From Mytilus galloprovincialis (taxonomy: Eukaryota > Mollusca > Bivalvia > Mytilida > Mytilidae): a stretch of 64,000 bases of DNA. Location of the stretch: the NCBI RefSeq assembly GCF_965363235.1, contig NC_134843.1:91049795-91113794 (forward strand), read 5' to 3'. The first letter of the stretch is position 1, and each line of letters begins with the position of its first letter. A program made the position numbers and the translations under genes. The notes beneath the pieces are model-generated. The model ran no database searches. It had not been told where the DNA came from and saw only the letters and a list, made by a program, of their open reading frames with translations. Positions 37,341 through 50,800 of the stretch are shown here, one piece after another.

Positions 37341-39588
37341 CGCTTTTTGACTCCGTCAAGCGAGACAATAATTAGGTGTTTAGTGATAAAACAAAATCTT
37401 GCCTATTATTTGAAGAAATTATTTTACCATCTTAAAACTAGAATACCATGAGAATATTCAAGAAATCTGTCAATTAGGAAGACAATTGTTATTCAGTGAG
37501 TGATAGGAGATGGTAAAGATTGAGTCAAGGTTAATTATAAAGTTATTCTGTTTTCAATGCCTTTATATTAAGACAAAAACAAAATGAAAATTACGCAACA
37601 GAAAAGTTTCAAACTTAGTAGATACTGGGTAAGTCCAAATTATTTCTAAATATGCAGTGCATCAGGATTGATCTAAAATAATTCCCTGACAAATATTAAT
37701 GCAAAGCTCAACATAACTTGGTACCTGGTTGAAGTATCAACCTAATCACAAACTAATACATGTTAACTAAGCAAAAGTTTCAAAGTTAAGACCATGACTA
37801 AGGGTGCAGAGCAAAATAATCTCCATGGAAATGAGATATGCCAATGCTAATACAGCTGCATACCAAATGTAGCCAGGTGTATAGTGAGGCTGATAGAAAG
37901 TGACATATTTGATGATAAGATCTTTATTGTTTTACTAGTTAACAAAGGTGGCAGGTAGTCCTGCAAATACACAAAAAGAAGGTTTTTATAATACAATTGT
38001 CTACATGTAGAACACAACTTCAGTTATAATGTACACTATAATGTAAATGATATCAGCAAAATACATAGGTACAATAATTTGCTTGCCTTAGCCAATATTA
38101 CTCAGTATTAATACCAATAACTCTTGTATACATTTAATATGACAAAGTATGGTTTATATGCAGTAAATAGTACTTAAATCATTTCATTAACTCTCTTTCA
38201 TATTCAAAATGAAGTTTACTTAATCAAAACACTCATTTAAATAGAATTACAAAATATTGTTAAACCTGCGTTCCATAACAAGACACATTAATGTTAAACA
38301 GGCTTTCCATAGTTTTTATAGCAAATAGCTCTCGTTTGTGTACAAAATAAATGTTAATTAAACTTTACAGAAGTGAACACGGATGGTTATTGTTCCATCA
38401 TTATAGATGCATGTGATTAATATACCAAAACAATTATTTAACAATGAAAAATACAATGTTTATGCAACAAAAACAACTAACCTAAATTATAGTATTCTAA
38501 GTGACATAAATTATGTGTCACATAATTACAGAAGATATAATATGATATGTTTGTCAGTATTATTAATTCATAGTGCTGCTGTATACACCGATAATGATAC
38601 AAAAATATGGAAATACGTCGGCAATGGTTTGCCGTATGAATATTGTTTGTTTTGATGTGTTTATCATGTTTATATATGTGTTGAAGACTTTACACAAACA
38701 ATAAAAGCAATTTATAATAATATAAAGGCCAGGAAATAATTAATACAATAATAATTTACCTGTAGATGGTATAAAAAGGCTTATTTTAAGATGTTTCTTT
38801 CATTCATTCCAGCGTTATCATAAGTGCATATTAATACGTCATCAAAACGGTGGTTCCGGTTACAATAAAAATAGAAAATTACCGGTTACACATGAATAAA
38901 TTCCGGAATCATAAGTGACTTGCTCACACAAATATCATTCACCTACCACTAATGGTTCCCCATAAACTGACCTAATCACAAACTGATACATGTAAAATAG
39001 ACCATAGCTTCAAAGTCAATAGACCATGACTGAGGGAGCAGGGCCAAAGTATCTCCATGGCAATGAGATGTGCCAAGGCTAATACAACTGCATACCAAAT
39101 ATCATTGACCTGCAACTTGATGTTCACCATACATTAGACCTAATGACAAACTTTTACATTGTTGACGCCGCAGGGAACAGCATAACTCTTTCATGCTTTT
39201 TGACTCCGTCAAGCGAGACAATAATTGTTTAGTGATAAAACAAAATCTTGCCTATCATTTGAAGAAATTATTTTACCATCTTAAAACTAGAATACCATGA
39301 GCATATTTAAGAAATCTGTCAACTGCGGAGACAATTGTTATTCAGTGAGTGAAAGGAGATGGTAAAGATTGAGGCCATGTTAAATATAAAATCATTCTGT
39401 TTTCAATGCCTTTATATTAAGACAAAAAAATGAAAATTACGCAACAGAAAAGTTTCTAACTTAGTAGGTACTGGGTAAGTCCAAATTATTTCCAAATATG
39501 CACTGCATCAGGACTGATCTAAAATAATTCCCTGACAAATATTAATGCAAAGCTCAACATAACTTTGTACCTGGTTGAAGTATCAAAA
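36963..39588. repeat. 775-bp tandem duplication (second copy interrupted by a solo LTR)
   Basis: 36963-37737 and 37738-39588 both start 'cctaatcaca' and end 'ggttgaagtatcaa'. The second is lengthened by the insertion at 37868-38928. The left arm has one copy only. Confidence 0.8.
37868..38928. mobile_element. Probable solo LTR, right arm only
   Basis: Begins TGTAGCC and ends CTCACA, so it has TG...CA ends, and is flanked by CAAA on both sides (37864-37867, 38929-38932). The sister duplicate (about 37090-37100) shows the uninterrupted target. At 1061 bp it has no convincing frame; an 82-codon open frame inside is AT-rich and unsupported. The internal retroelement is missing, as after LTR-LTR recombination. 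Confidence 0.7.
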
Positions 39589-41520
39589 TCATTCACAACT
39601 ACATTATGTTACTGAAAATTCCCTGATCAGTGAAACAACAAGAGACTTTGAAGAGTTTGACTTGTTCACCTGTCAAAACCATATCTACTGTACTTTGTAA
39701 GTATCCCAATAAGACCTCAAATTCAGATTTCTGATTAATATATATCTGTATGTATCTTTTCCTAAAATCACAGTAATTATAGATTATTGTTGGTCATCTT
39801 AACAAGATCCATTTTCTCGCTTAAGTCTGTCTGGCAAAATTGAAAACAGCAATTGAGTTGAGATGACCAATGATAATTTATTGCTATTTTACCTATGACA
39901 ATTGACAACGGCAAGAGCGCCCTTTAGTTTCCAGTGATAATTTTCCAAATCATTCTACTGTGCTGAGAAAGGAATATCAGTCCGTAAGATCAAAGGAAGA
40001 TATCTAAAATAGCGATGAATTTAAGTATTGAAGGTTTTGAGATGATACGGGAAAACTAGAAAATAAGTTTTAAAATCGTCAATTAAGGCAAAAAAATACA
40101 TACAAGGATTTTCAGGAACAAAATGGTTGCCAAAAATTGAGAAATGTTCGCAAGGACATTTTGGTACAGTTTAGCTAAAATTTGATTAACAGAACATCAG
40201 CAAGTCATGCTCTCTTTTTAGATTATTACAGTGTAAACATCATTCAGCTAAAGTAGTGGCATTACAACTCAATAAAATATAACACCATCACTGTGAAATA
40301 ATTTAATACAGCACTAATTGTTTATAGATTAAGTTTAACAATCCATGATTACTTCTCTCCATGAGCAGTTAAGATTTCCTCAAGTTCCTGATATTAAAGA
40401 AATAGCAAAAGTATACAATATGATCATGATGATAAAGATATTAGAAAGAAAAGAGAAATTGAAATGAAAGAAGATATTAACTTCAAACTTTTGTTTAAAA
40501 AACAAAAATTTAACATTTTCATGTGTCTTGTTTTTAGCCTTTTATATTTTTTAACCAAGAATTTAAATAACTGCAGTTTTATTTTCAACGTTATAAAGGT
40601 TGTCATTATGCATCATTTTAAGCCTCTCTTTTTCAGACATCTGACACTGACAATGTCATCTGTAATAATTGTGTTTGACAACATTAACATGTAAATAACT
40701 ACAAAACTAGATTAAGTGTTTACAATATTGTTCTCATTAAGTTCTGTAAATACAAATAGTACCATTGTCTAAACTGTTGATTGATTTTTTTTATAGATTA
40801 AATGGGCCCCAAGTAAAAAACTTTTGGACAATATAGAATTTAATATTGGGAATGAAGCTACAACTTTTGTAATTCAAATGTGTTAAAATCTTAATGAATA
40901 CAGCACTTTAAATATAGACAACACATATAAATGACTATCTGTCTCAGGTTCCCTGTAAATAAACCATCTCAATAGTGTTTTCCTTTGAATATTTTTGAAT
41001 GAAGAGGACTGAAAGGTAGGGGCGTATTAAAGGGAAATTAAAGGGTTTTTCTAATAAGATTGTAAAGTAGGACCATAATATTTGTATTTCTATTGATGCT
41101 ATTCTTTTGACAAACAAACATTTACAGCAAAAAGAACCAATACTATTTTGAACATTAGACAAATGTTAATAAAAATCCTTATATAATTTGCTGTTGTCCT
41201 TGTGATCAAAGTAAAACTAATGATATTGAAGACTTAACATTGACTTGATAAATACTCTACACTACATGCAGTTTGAATTCATAAACATTACCCTTATACC
41301 ATTAGGTAAGAAGAAATCATATCATAATTTAAATTTTGAAACAATAACATAATTTAACAGTTACACAAATTCCTGACATTTTTAGATAATCATCATTACA
41401 TTTATATGCCTGTCATTCTTAACAGAATTATCATTACATTAATTAATCAATACATTAAACAGAACTAGCATTTCACATTTAATATCAGAATTACAGAAAG
41501 CTACATTTATCCATAACAAA
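39589..41520. other. Non-coding; probable 3' region of right RANBP2-like gene
   Basis: Matches left-arm 6400-8150. It contains the minus-strand AATAAA at 40578-40583. No gene seen. Confidence 0.45.
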
Positions 41521-42028
41521 GTCATTGTCTATTGTAATCCTCATTGACTAGAGCCACCATGAGCATGTGGAAATGTTATCTCATGTGGGAAAGTTATTGT
41601 CTATTGTAATCCTCATTGACTGGAGCCACCATGAGCATGTGGAAATGTTATCTCATGTGGGAAAGTTATTGTCTATTGTAATCCTCATTGACTGGAGCCA
41701 CCATGAGCATGTGGAAATGTTATCTCATGTGGGAAAGTTATTGTCTATTGTAATCCTCATTGACTGGAGCCACCATGAGCATGTGGAAATGTTATCTGAT
41801 GTGAGAAAGTTATTGTCTATTGTAATCTTCATTGACTAGAGCCACCGTGAGCATGTGGAAATTTTATCTCATGTGGGAAAGTTATTGTCTATTGTAATCC
41901 TCATTGACTGGAGCCACCATGAGCATGTGGAAATGTTATCTGATGTGAGAAAGTTATTGTCTATTGTAATCTTCATTGACTAGAGCCACCATGAGCATGT
42001 GAAAACTTTATCTCATGTGGGAAAGTCG
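41521..42028. repeat. 72-bp minisatellite built from the RANBP2 stop region, right arm
   Basis: Seven units start at 41521, 41593, 41665, 41737, 41809, 41881 and 41953. Each contains the end of the last coding exon and its stop (minus strand) plus the first 3' UTR bases. The left arm and the orphan copy have one unit. The plus-strand 90-codon open frame here is produced by the 24-codon period and is not a gene. Confidence 0.95.
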
Positions 42029-44812
42029 CTATATCTCTTTCTGAAATTTCTGATTCCTGTGCTAACTGGCGTCCCTGGGAAAAAATAAAATATAAATGAT
42101 ACAAATAATACAAATTGAAAAGACAAGGATATCAAAATGATTGACACAAATAAATATATACAAAAATTGTGTGATCCTTGTGTGACCTTATATGTTGTTT
42201 TTCTTTGTTTTTTTTTATTGTCATTTTTTTTATATGGGAGGTTAATGGTATGGGTTCATGATTTCTCACTTCAATAACATTTTACAAATCGACATTCAGA
42301 TACACACAATTCTATTTAATCCTAGTTCTGCTATTTTAACCTAGAGAGTAGAACAGCAGAAATGTGTTTTGCCTTCAAATTGAGATTTTCATTAAATTTA
42401 ATTAAGTACAAGCTCTATATATGTATAAGCAACATTGCACATGTTGTCATTCTAAGCCTACATTTGTACATGTTGTAATTCAAAGTATCAAAAAGCAGGA
42501 AGTATTTGTCTGACATATCTGGAAAGCACTCATAAGTTACACTATCCATCTCTTGGCCAAATTTGAAGTAATTCAATTATTCTGTTCTAAAGTTCCTAAC
42601 AAAAGCATTTGTTTCGTTCCCATTTTTTAAAATCAAAATATTGGCAAACAGAAAGAAGGTGTTTGACAGATCCACAAAATGTGCAAAATTTACATCTCAT
42701 AACTGTCAAACTGCTGACTAAATAAGATGGTGCTCTGTTTACTTGAACCAGAGAAAAATGTGATGAAGAAATGAAGTAACTGACCTCCTCAAATACTTTT
42801 TGGAATTCTTGAGCAGCCTGCTCTGAACTAAACTGAGATCTGAAGTGTCTTCTTACAGGTTCATCTGTGGAGAAATCTATTGGAGACCAATAACAGTCCT
42901 TTTTATCTCTGTAATGAAAAACAAACATAAACTTAGGCATAGGTCAATAGTGACTTTTAAAAGTCCTACAATTCTGAAATGACAAAACAGAATTTTTAAA
43001 ATCAGGAGTCTGAATTCACACATCTAACAACAGTGTTAAGTATGGAATGACAAACCAGGATTATGGAAATCAGGAATCTTAATTCACAAATCCTTAGAAA
43101 AGGGTTAACTTTGTAGTAATTTGAACAAAACATACTTTAAAGCTTGCTCTTAGGTGTGAGCCAAGAAGGTTCTGTGATGAAGGCCATACTTTACCTATAA
43201 TGGTTTACTTTATACAAACTGGAGAGTTGTCTCATTGGTACTCATACCACATTTTCTTATTTCTATTTAGCTAGTTCAAACATTAAAAAGGCCTTTTCTT
43301 TAAATGAAAGAAAAAGTTATATAACTCTTTAATGGCATATCAAAAGGAAAAAATAAATAAAAAGTAGTGTTACGATCACCAATTCCAGCAATTATGTAAA
43401 GTTGTCAGTTAATCTCAACTAACTTAAATTATGGTATAAATGTGAACCACTTATATTATAATTCTGACAATTTAAGTCTCTGAAATAGTGAAAGAGAAAA
43501 CTAATACATTGAAAGAAAACAATCCGAACAATAAAATGAAGCTTAAAGGGAATCGTCTGTTTCTGCTCTTTGGCCAGGTTGTTGTCTCTTTGACACATTC
43601 ACCATTTCCATTCTCAATTTAATACTGAAGTTATTGCATGATATGTGAAAAATTGCCTTCATTCAAACTATTCAAGTTACAGAAGCGTACTTACATAGAC
43701 ATATTTAGTTCCTTGCTTACTAAATGATTACAAACGACGTTTTTGTTGTCTAATTCTACCATTATCCTGTTACCATTGACATCTTCATCATAAATAACCT
43801 TTATTGTTCCTAGTCCGACAGCCTACAAATATATAAAATGAAAATCATCTTACAACATTTATAGTAGAACAAAATAATGAAGACAATAATACAGCTAACT
43901 ACAAAGTTTTAAGGAGGTAGACCTACTATAGGTAAAGGAAAATAACTCTTAAGATCACCAGTATGTTTGTGTCAACTGTTTTCATAAATATATTCTATAA
44001 ACTTCTAGAATACATAGATTATTTTCAATCTTGCATGTAAATGCTTAAAATACATTGATGAAACCCGACTTTTTCAAATTCATAACTGATTTAAAGAGAT
44101 ATCTCCCTGAACCAAGGTCTACCCCCTTAAAATTCCCATATCAACAGTTTCTATCAAGGATGGATTGACTGATGAAAGCCATTCAAAAATCGTATATGCA
44201 TTTCAGGAATAAAACATGTTAAAGTGATATAAATAGAAACCAAGAGAAACAGTGAGCAGGAAGACTAAATATCTGTAATGGTAAGTTGTTAGATTCATCT
44301 TTAAACCCAAACATTATTGAAAATCTCTTTTTATATCAAACTGATCGACTCAAAAATAAGAAGCCAATGAACTGCAAAATGTGGGTCTGGCCAGCTTCTT
44401 CCAAGGTCAACTTGCAGACAAAATAACCCTGATATAGGTCATTCAGTACCTTAGAAACAGTTGTGGACACCTACAAAAACATGGACACCAAAGTAATTCA
44501 CAGTTCCCTTTAATTTTAATGAGTTTATGGAAAATAATTCCGAGATATTATCACTGTAATTTACCTTCCAATCTTCTTCTTTGCTGAAGAATTTTATTCT
44601 TTTGTCAAAAAGTATTTCTTCTTCGTCTTCATCCGTTGTATAATCATCATCGTCTTCTTCTTCATCTTCTTCTACTTTAGCTTGTTCTTCAATAACATTC
44701 TTCATTGCATCTTCTGGCTGTGTAACCACGTTTCTGGACTCTTCCGGTTGTGCTACTACAGTTCTCGACTCTTCTGGCCGTGCCACCACTGTTGGGGTTT
44801 TTATATCTGCAT
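41973..44812 (-). CDS. RANBP2: RANBP2-like exons: acidic linker, divergent third RanBD1, tail
   Basis: Exons 44812-44565, 43822-43695, 42908-42785 and 42074-41973. The first has VVA(R/Q)PEESR repeats and a Glu/Asp run. The next three carry FDKRIKFF, GLGTIKVIYDED and CYWSPIDFSTDEP, a weak but recognisable RanBD1 fold. The Ran-contacting lysine/arginine pattern is less clear than in the other two domains. Confidence 0.85.
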
Positions 44813-47800
44813 CTGTACATGTAATAAATATAAGTTATAAGAATCACTGAACCATGGAAATGAAGTCTCAGGTAAAGTGATTCATAAGGAATACATCAAA
44901 TCATGTTGAGATTGTATATACTTCTTTTTGAGGGTTCACATGATTTCTGAATTCATTACGGAAAAGGTCAGACATAAACCTGATTTATAAAAGACAAGAA
45001 TATTTGTAAATATCACAGCCCACCACGACCAGCTTAAATAATGTTTAGCGAATATTTTTTTTTAATCAAAACCCTAGCTAGGCATTGATTCTTACTTCAA
45101 ATCATAATATGCATGTGTACTAACTCTAAGGTTAATGTAGCCACTACCTCATGCAAAACTACCTAATGATCATCTTTAATCTAATATGGGAAGGAAAAAC
45201 AGAGAGATACAAAAACAATATGCAGCACTACTACAGACGGTGTGGCATAAACAACCTTCCATCTACAAACTATGAACTGTACAGCTCTTTATCACCGTGT
45301 ATCATCAGTACACTGGATATAGGTACTAACCAAGCGGGCATGATAGATTTTGACCTTACATGGTAACGAAAATCTTTGTTTTGCTTTATCAATATTTAAT
45401 GTACATTTCTCAAAATTTGAAATTCCTGCTCCCAAATAATTTTCGCATTGACTTTCTTCCTATTCATAAAACAACTTTGATATTCTAATAAGAACAAATA
45501 AATTGTACATGCGCAAATAGTTGTGAATGTCAACACCAACTTTCAATTTTGATAAAGTTGTTAAAACATTTACATGTTTTATCTGAAAGAAAGCTAGTAC
45601 AGGGCAAAAGTAATAGTTACCAATCATAAACCTACCTGTGATTACTCATTACTTGAAACTTTTTGGGTAATAAACGAGTATGAAAATAAAGTTTTTGTGT
45701 ACGGTGCACAACAGCTTAACTATGCACCGTACATAAGGATTTATGTGGTCAGCTAAACACTGTATACAACGCTTCTTTCGGGATAAAATATCGAAAAATA
45801 ACATATGTATGAAAGATTGCAATGCCAATTATTGAAACAGCTATACTTATTACACACACACAGTGGCCTTCTATCAGAAAAAGAGTTGCAATGAATATAG
45901 AATTATATCGGATGAGACGAGGCCCAACTTCTTTGACAAGTATTTGCACATGTTTTTAGTTATCGTTCTTGTTTTGGGAAAATGAGGAGACATCTCTAAT
46001 CATCAACCTACGACCAAATCATTTCTGAAAACAGCAATTATGTTAATATTGAAGTACACATTGATTTTTGTGAACAAAACAAAGATTTTCGTTACCGTGT
46101 AAGATCAAAATCGCTCACTTCCGCTTGGTTAGTACCTATATCCGCTATACACTGATACACAGTGTTTATCCGCAATACAAATCCCTTTCTAACTTGTACA
46201 TGATTTGTTTGTCTCGTCATTTAAACAATCATTCAGGGAAAACATTTCAACATTTGTCTGAATTAGTGGTTATTCTAATGGTATAACTAAAAATAGATTT
46301 GTCCATGAGTTTTGATACTTTATTTCAATATTTACCTCCCTTCTCTGTAGCTGTTGAATTCTGCTTTCTGATTTCGTTCTGACAAGTATCAATGACTTGT
46401 TTAAACTGTTGAGCCAGCTCTATTGTCTGAAAAATCATTAACAAATGACTAATATACTGTTTACTTTTAAATATTTCCCAATAATTATTTTAGTATTTGC
46501 TCTAAAATTACATCCTTTTGTTCCTTAAATCCATCCAAGGTTTAAGGATGAATTAATCTCCCCAAGGATGATTAGGGAATATGAATATGATCAATTAGGT
46601 CTTCTGACTGACAGCAAAACTCTTGCCAAAAAGGGAGGTCAATTTGGCTGTCCTGGATGTATAAGTTGCAGACACGTTAGAAATGGACATTAAATCCAAT
46701 GCCTTATTTATAGTGAGTTGTATGCTCTTTGCATGTAAAGAACCCTTACAACAACTCTTTGAGGGGTTGGTAGGTGGCCTTTTGCAAGGTGAAATTTCTG
46801 TCCCTATCCAATATACCCTCATTTTCCAGTGGCAGTCTAAAATTTCTCTGACCTATATCCCAAAGGGCTTCTATTCAAGGACCTTCCTTTTGTATTTATT
46901 GTGAATTTGTTCTCGTCCTGAACATGCATTAAATATATGCCACTGGATGTTAAGCAACTAACATGAATCAATAAATATTGCATCATCCTTATGATAATTG
47001 TAAAATTATATTCAAATCATTTTATAAAATTAAATGAAATCTAGAAACATATTAAGGACAACAAGAGAGTTTTTTTAAACAACCTTGTTTACCGATGAGG
47101 GTCCCACAGAGTCGGCTTATAATCTAGAATAGCAATGGAAAGCAGTGAATGCACAATATACAAATTTGCTTATCAGTTTCGACAGTTGCATGTGTGTTAT
47201 CTGAATTGATATGTCAAGCTATTCCTTTCTATATTTTGTATGTAATGTCTTTGTACCACTTTAATAGTATACAGAAAAAAACATATTAAATTTACAATGA
47301 TTTCTAACCTTAAATTTAATTGCTAATTGTTCAATGACTAGTTCATTGTCACTAAAATCTTGTCCAACCCAGCACCATGATGTTTCTGATGTTGGTAAAG
47401 GTTTGAATGATATCTCTGCTGTCAACCATTGGTTACATGCTAACTTTAAAACTTGTTCTCTTCTAAGTATAAGTCTGTATCGACCTTTAACAAATAATAG
47501 TAGTATGTAATGATTGTATATCTGAAACAAACAATAGAAGTATGTAATGATTGTACGTCTGAAACAAACAATAGTAGTATGTAATGATTGTACGTCTGAA
47601 ACAAACAATAGTAGTATGTAATGATTGTACGTCTGAAACAAACAATAGTAGTATGTAATGATTGTACGTCTGAAACAAACAATAGTAGTATGTAATGATT
47701 GTACGTCTGAAACAAACAATAGTAGTATGTAATGATTGTACGTCTGAAACAAACAATAGTAGTATGTAATGATTGTACGTCTGAAACAAACAATAGTAGT

Positions 47801-50800
47801 ATGTAATGATTGTATGTCTGAAACATAAACCTCATGTTAAAACAATTACTGTGGATTTGTTATTATTTGTTGGATACAAATTTTCGTGGGTTTAGTGGGT
47901 ACAGTTGAACCACAAAGTCCAATGTTCAAAGAATAATATATTTTCAGTAGGCTATGTAGATCTGTGTACACAGAGATTGGCAAAACCAGGAAATCAAATA
48001 TCAATGAGGATGCAGCAATCCACAAAAATGTATAACAATGAAAAAAAAAATGAATCCACAGTATACAAGCCAAATTAAAAATATTTTCAGATTATATTTT
48101 GAACAAATTTTACTGTAATTCAGAAATTAGTGAGAAGTTTTTATTCATGTAAATATATACTGGGTGAATATTGCATTAATAAGAACTTTCATTCTGATAT
48201 CTGCTTCATATACCTGTATGCAGATTTTACTGATATTGCATTAATTAATCACACATTTTTGCTCATTCTTTAAACATCCCAATAATAAATGCAAACAATA
48301 ATTTTGGTTTTGTTTAGACTAGTATTAAGTACTAGTCTTAACAAAACCAAAATTATTGTTTGTTAATAGAAAGATTACAATACAAATTAAAATACTCACT
48401 GTTGACCAGATGTCTTAAGATTTTCATTTTTCCAAGTCCCTTTTCCTTCCATTGATTGGCCTCTTTATCAAATCTGAACAGCTTAGCTCTTTGACGGAAC
48501 ATCTCTTCAAAGTCTTCTTCCCCTGTTGAGAAAAATCATGAAATGTTGAGTTAATTCATTATAAAGTTGAAAACACTAATTTGGAATATATATTTAATAG
48601 TTCACTTGGCATTAAATATGGGTACCAGGTTTTAAGTTGATGTCACAACAAATCAACTGAAACAATAACTAATAAAATTAAAGTTCCAATTATTGTGCAC
48701 TAGAAGTGCATCTCAACTATAAATGACTCATCAGCAATGCTCCAGGCATGTTAAACCTACTTCATTTCCATGTTAAGCAAACCATGAAAACTGGATAAAA
48801 AACTAAATATGCCATACATGTATTTATTAAACAGTTCAATTCATAATAAAAATGTGTATAAAGTTTCACTTTGATGCGACAGAAAACTACCTTAAACCAT
48901 TTGAAGCAGACCTAACCAAAGCTCTTCAGATTCATGACAGAACCTTCCATCCAAGTCTGGCTCAACCAGTATTGCACATGTTACAGTTTGACACACCTAA
49001 ATTGACCTAAAAGCCGCAGGATCTGATTCAGAACAATGGTTAGCATTCACCAGCTGGCAGAGGAATATGTATGAAACAGAAACAACAATCAGAGACAACA
49101 TCTTGCCCACTGTCAATTTCTACTGCTGGGACACTAGCAATCTCCGGCGCAGAGCTCACATCCGTTCCGTTCTTACTTCGTATCACTACACTAAATATGT
49201 ATTGTAGTGTACTAAGTATACGGAAAGGAAACGAGCGCTGTACGGAGATTGGGACACTAGTAGTGTTGAGAATATAATGCAAATGTTAACGTTATGTTTC
49301 CCGTATTTACGTCGTATGTTTATGACGTTACTTTTGTACCTTTGTATGGGCGTCGTCGATATAGAGTTTGAGCATAAAAAGTAACACAACGCAAAGTATC
49401 GAGTTTTATTCGTTTATTACAATACATTTTGGTGCCGTGACGCCATGGAAAGTAAACTGAAAGCGGTGAGAGCAGGCCATAAAAGTGCTGTAACAAGACT
49501 TTTGAGAAAAACGGAAGAAGAGCAGGATTTGGAGATAAAAGAAAGTACAGAATTATTAGAAACACTTTCGCAAAAACAGAAGATTATTAGTGCTTTGAAT
49601 GAAGAAATTCTTAATTTAACAAAGGATGAGGATGTTGAGGATGAAATTCTACAGACAGATGAGTATAAATTCTTTCTGAATACTAAAATTAGACACATAC
49701 GTAAAAAATACTCAAATTCACCAACTTCGAATATTACCAACTGGCCCAATCAATCAACGGAAAACACGAATCAGCATAGTTCAGTAGAAAACACATATAG
49801 CTCTGTTCAACAACAAATGTACCATGTTCCGCCCAACGTTACGCAAAATCAACAACTTCCGAAACTCACCTTACCTACATTTACAGGAGAAACACTCATG
49901 TGGCAAACTTTTTGGGACTCGTTCGAATCATCTGTACACTATAATCCCACACTTACCGACATACAGAAATTCACACATTTGAAGCCGCTCGATGTATTGA
50001 TGGACTACCGCTCACAAATAATAAGTATACGGAAGCTATAAAATTGTTAAGAGAACGTTTTGGTCAGCCACACAAAATCACAAATGCCTACATGCAAGCC
50101 CTGTTAGACATTCCCGCACCGCAAAACAACCTTATCAGCCTCCGTAATTATTACGACAAACAAGAAGCATATATAAGAGGACTAGAATCGTTAGGCAGAT
50201 CGGGAGATTCATATGGGGCACTGCTCATCCCAATCATCTTGAATAAGCTACCGTCAGCTGTAAGACAAAACTTAGCTAGAGAAAACGGAACCGATAATTG
50301 GGAAGTAAAAGGATTAAGATATGGAATATTGAAAGAAATCACAATTTTAGAAGCCGGAGAGAAACGCACCGATGTATTTATTGACACCTTACCGTCTACA
50401 GCGTCATTTTTGACTATCGCCAATAATAGAGACTACACGCAAATACAAGTTTGATTTGAAACCGATGAAGTAAATGAACATTTACCGTCTATAGCGTCAT
50501 TATTGACATGCGCCGATACGAGAGATCACCCGCGAACACAAGATAGATTAGATTACTGCCAAAGCACAAACATTCGTCAGAAACCTTGTATTTATTGCAA
50601 CGATATGCACGACCCCGCAAAATGCTTAAAACTTCCAGATTATGAACACCGGATAACAATTATTAAACACAAGCACTTATGCTTTAATTGCTTGGGATCG
50701 CACCGCGCATGTGAATGTAGATCTCAATTTCGTTGCAGATTCTGTAACAAGAATCACCATACTAGTATATGTACCCAAAATACCGGCAGATCGTACTTTG

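Larger units (their letters stand above)
26036..48413. repeat. Right arm of giant inverted repeat (pairs with 1-18407)
   Basis: Reverse-complement counterpart of the left arm. It is about 4 kb longer because of a 2.55-kb terminal-inverted-repeat element, a 775-bp tandem duplication with a solo LTR, and expanded minisatellites. Homology to the left arm begins beside a mussel-type short repeat at about 26036. At 48413 only the window edge of the left arm stops the comparison, so the true outer end is unknown. Confidence 0.95.

Noticed and set aside
38407..38655. 82-codon frame
   Set aside because: It lies inside the solo LTR candidate, is AT-rich and matches nothing I recognise.
41567..41839. 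Plus-strand 90-codon frame with perfect 24-residue repeats
   Set aside because: It is the antisense reading of the 72-bp minisatellite that duplicates the end of the RANBP2-like exon.
47487..47826. CRISPR-like regular array
   Set aside because: Units are contiguous with no spacers, and the DNA is eukaryotic.
47261..47835. Minus-strand frames of 100-163 codons with YNHYILLLFV-type repeats
   Set aside because: They come from the 37-bp array read in three frames; only the 176-bp exon at 47309-47484 is coding.
1..48413. Treating the inverted arms as certain proof of a biological palindrome
   Set aside because: Divergence near 2% is also what two haplotypes could show. Without reads across the spacer an assembly join cannot be excluded.
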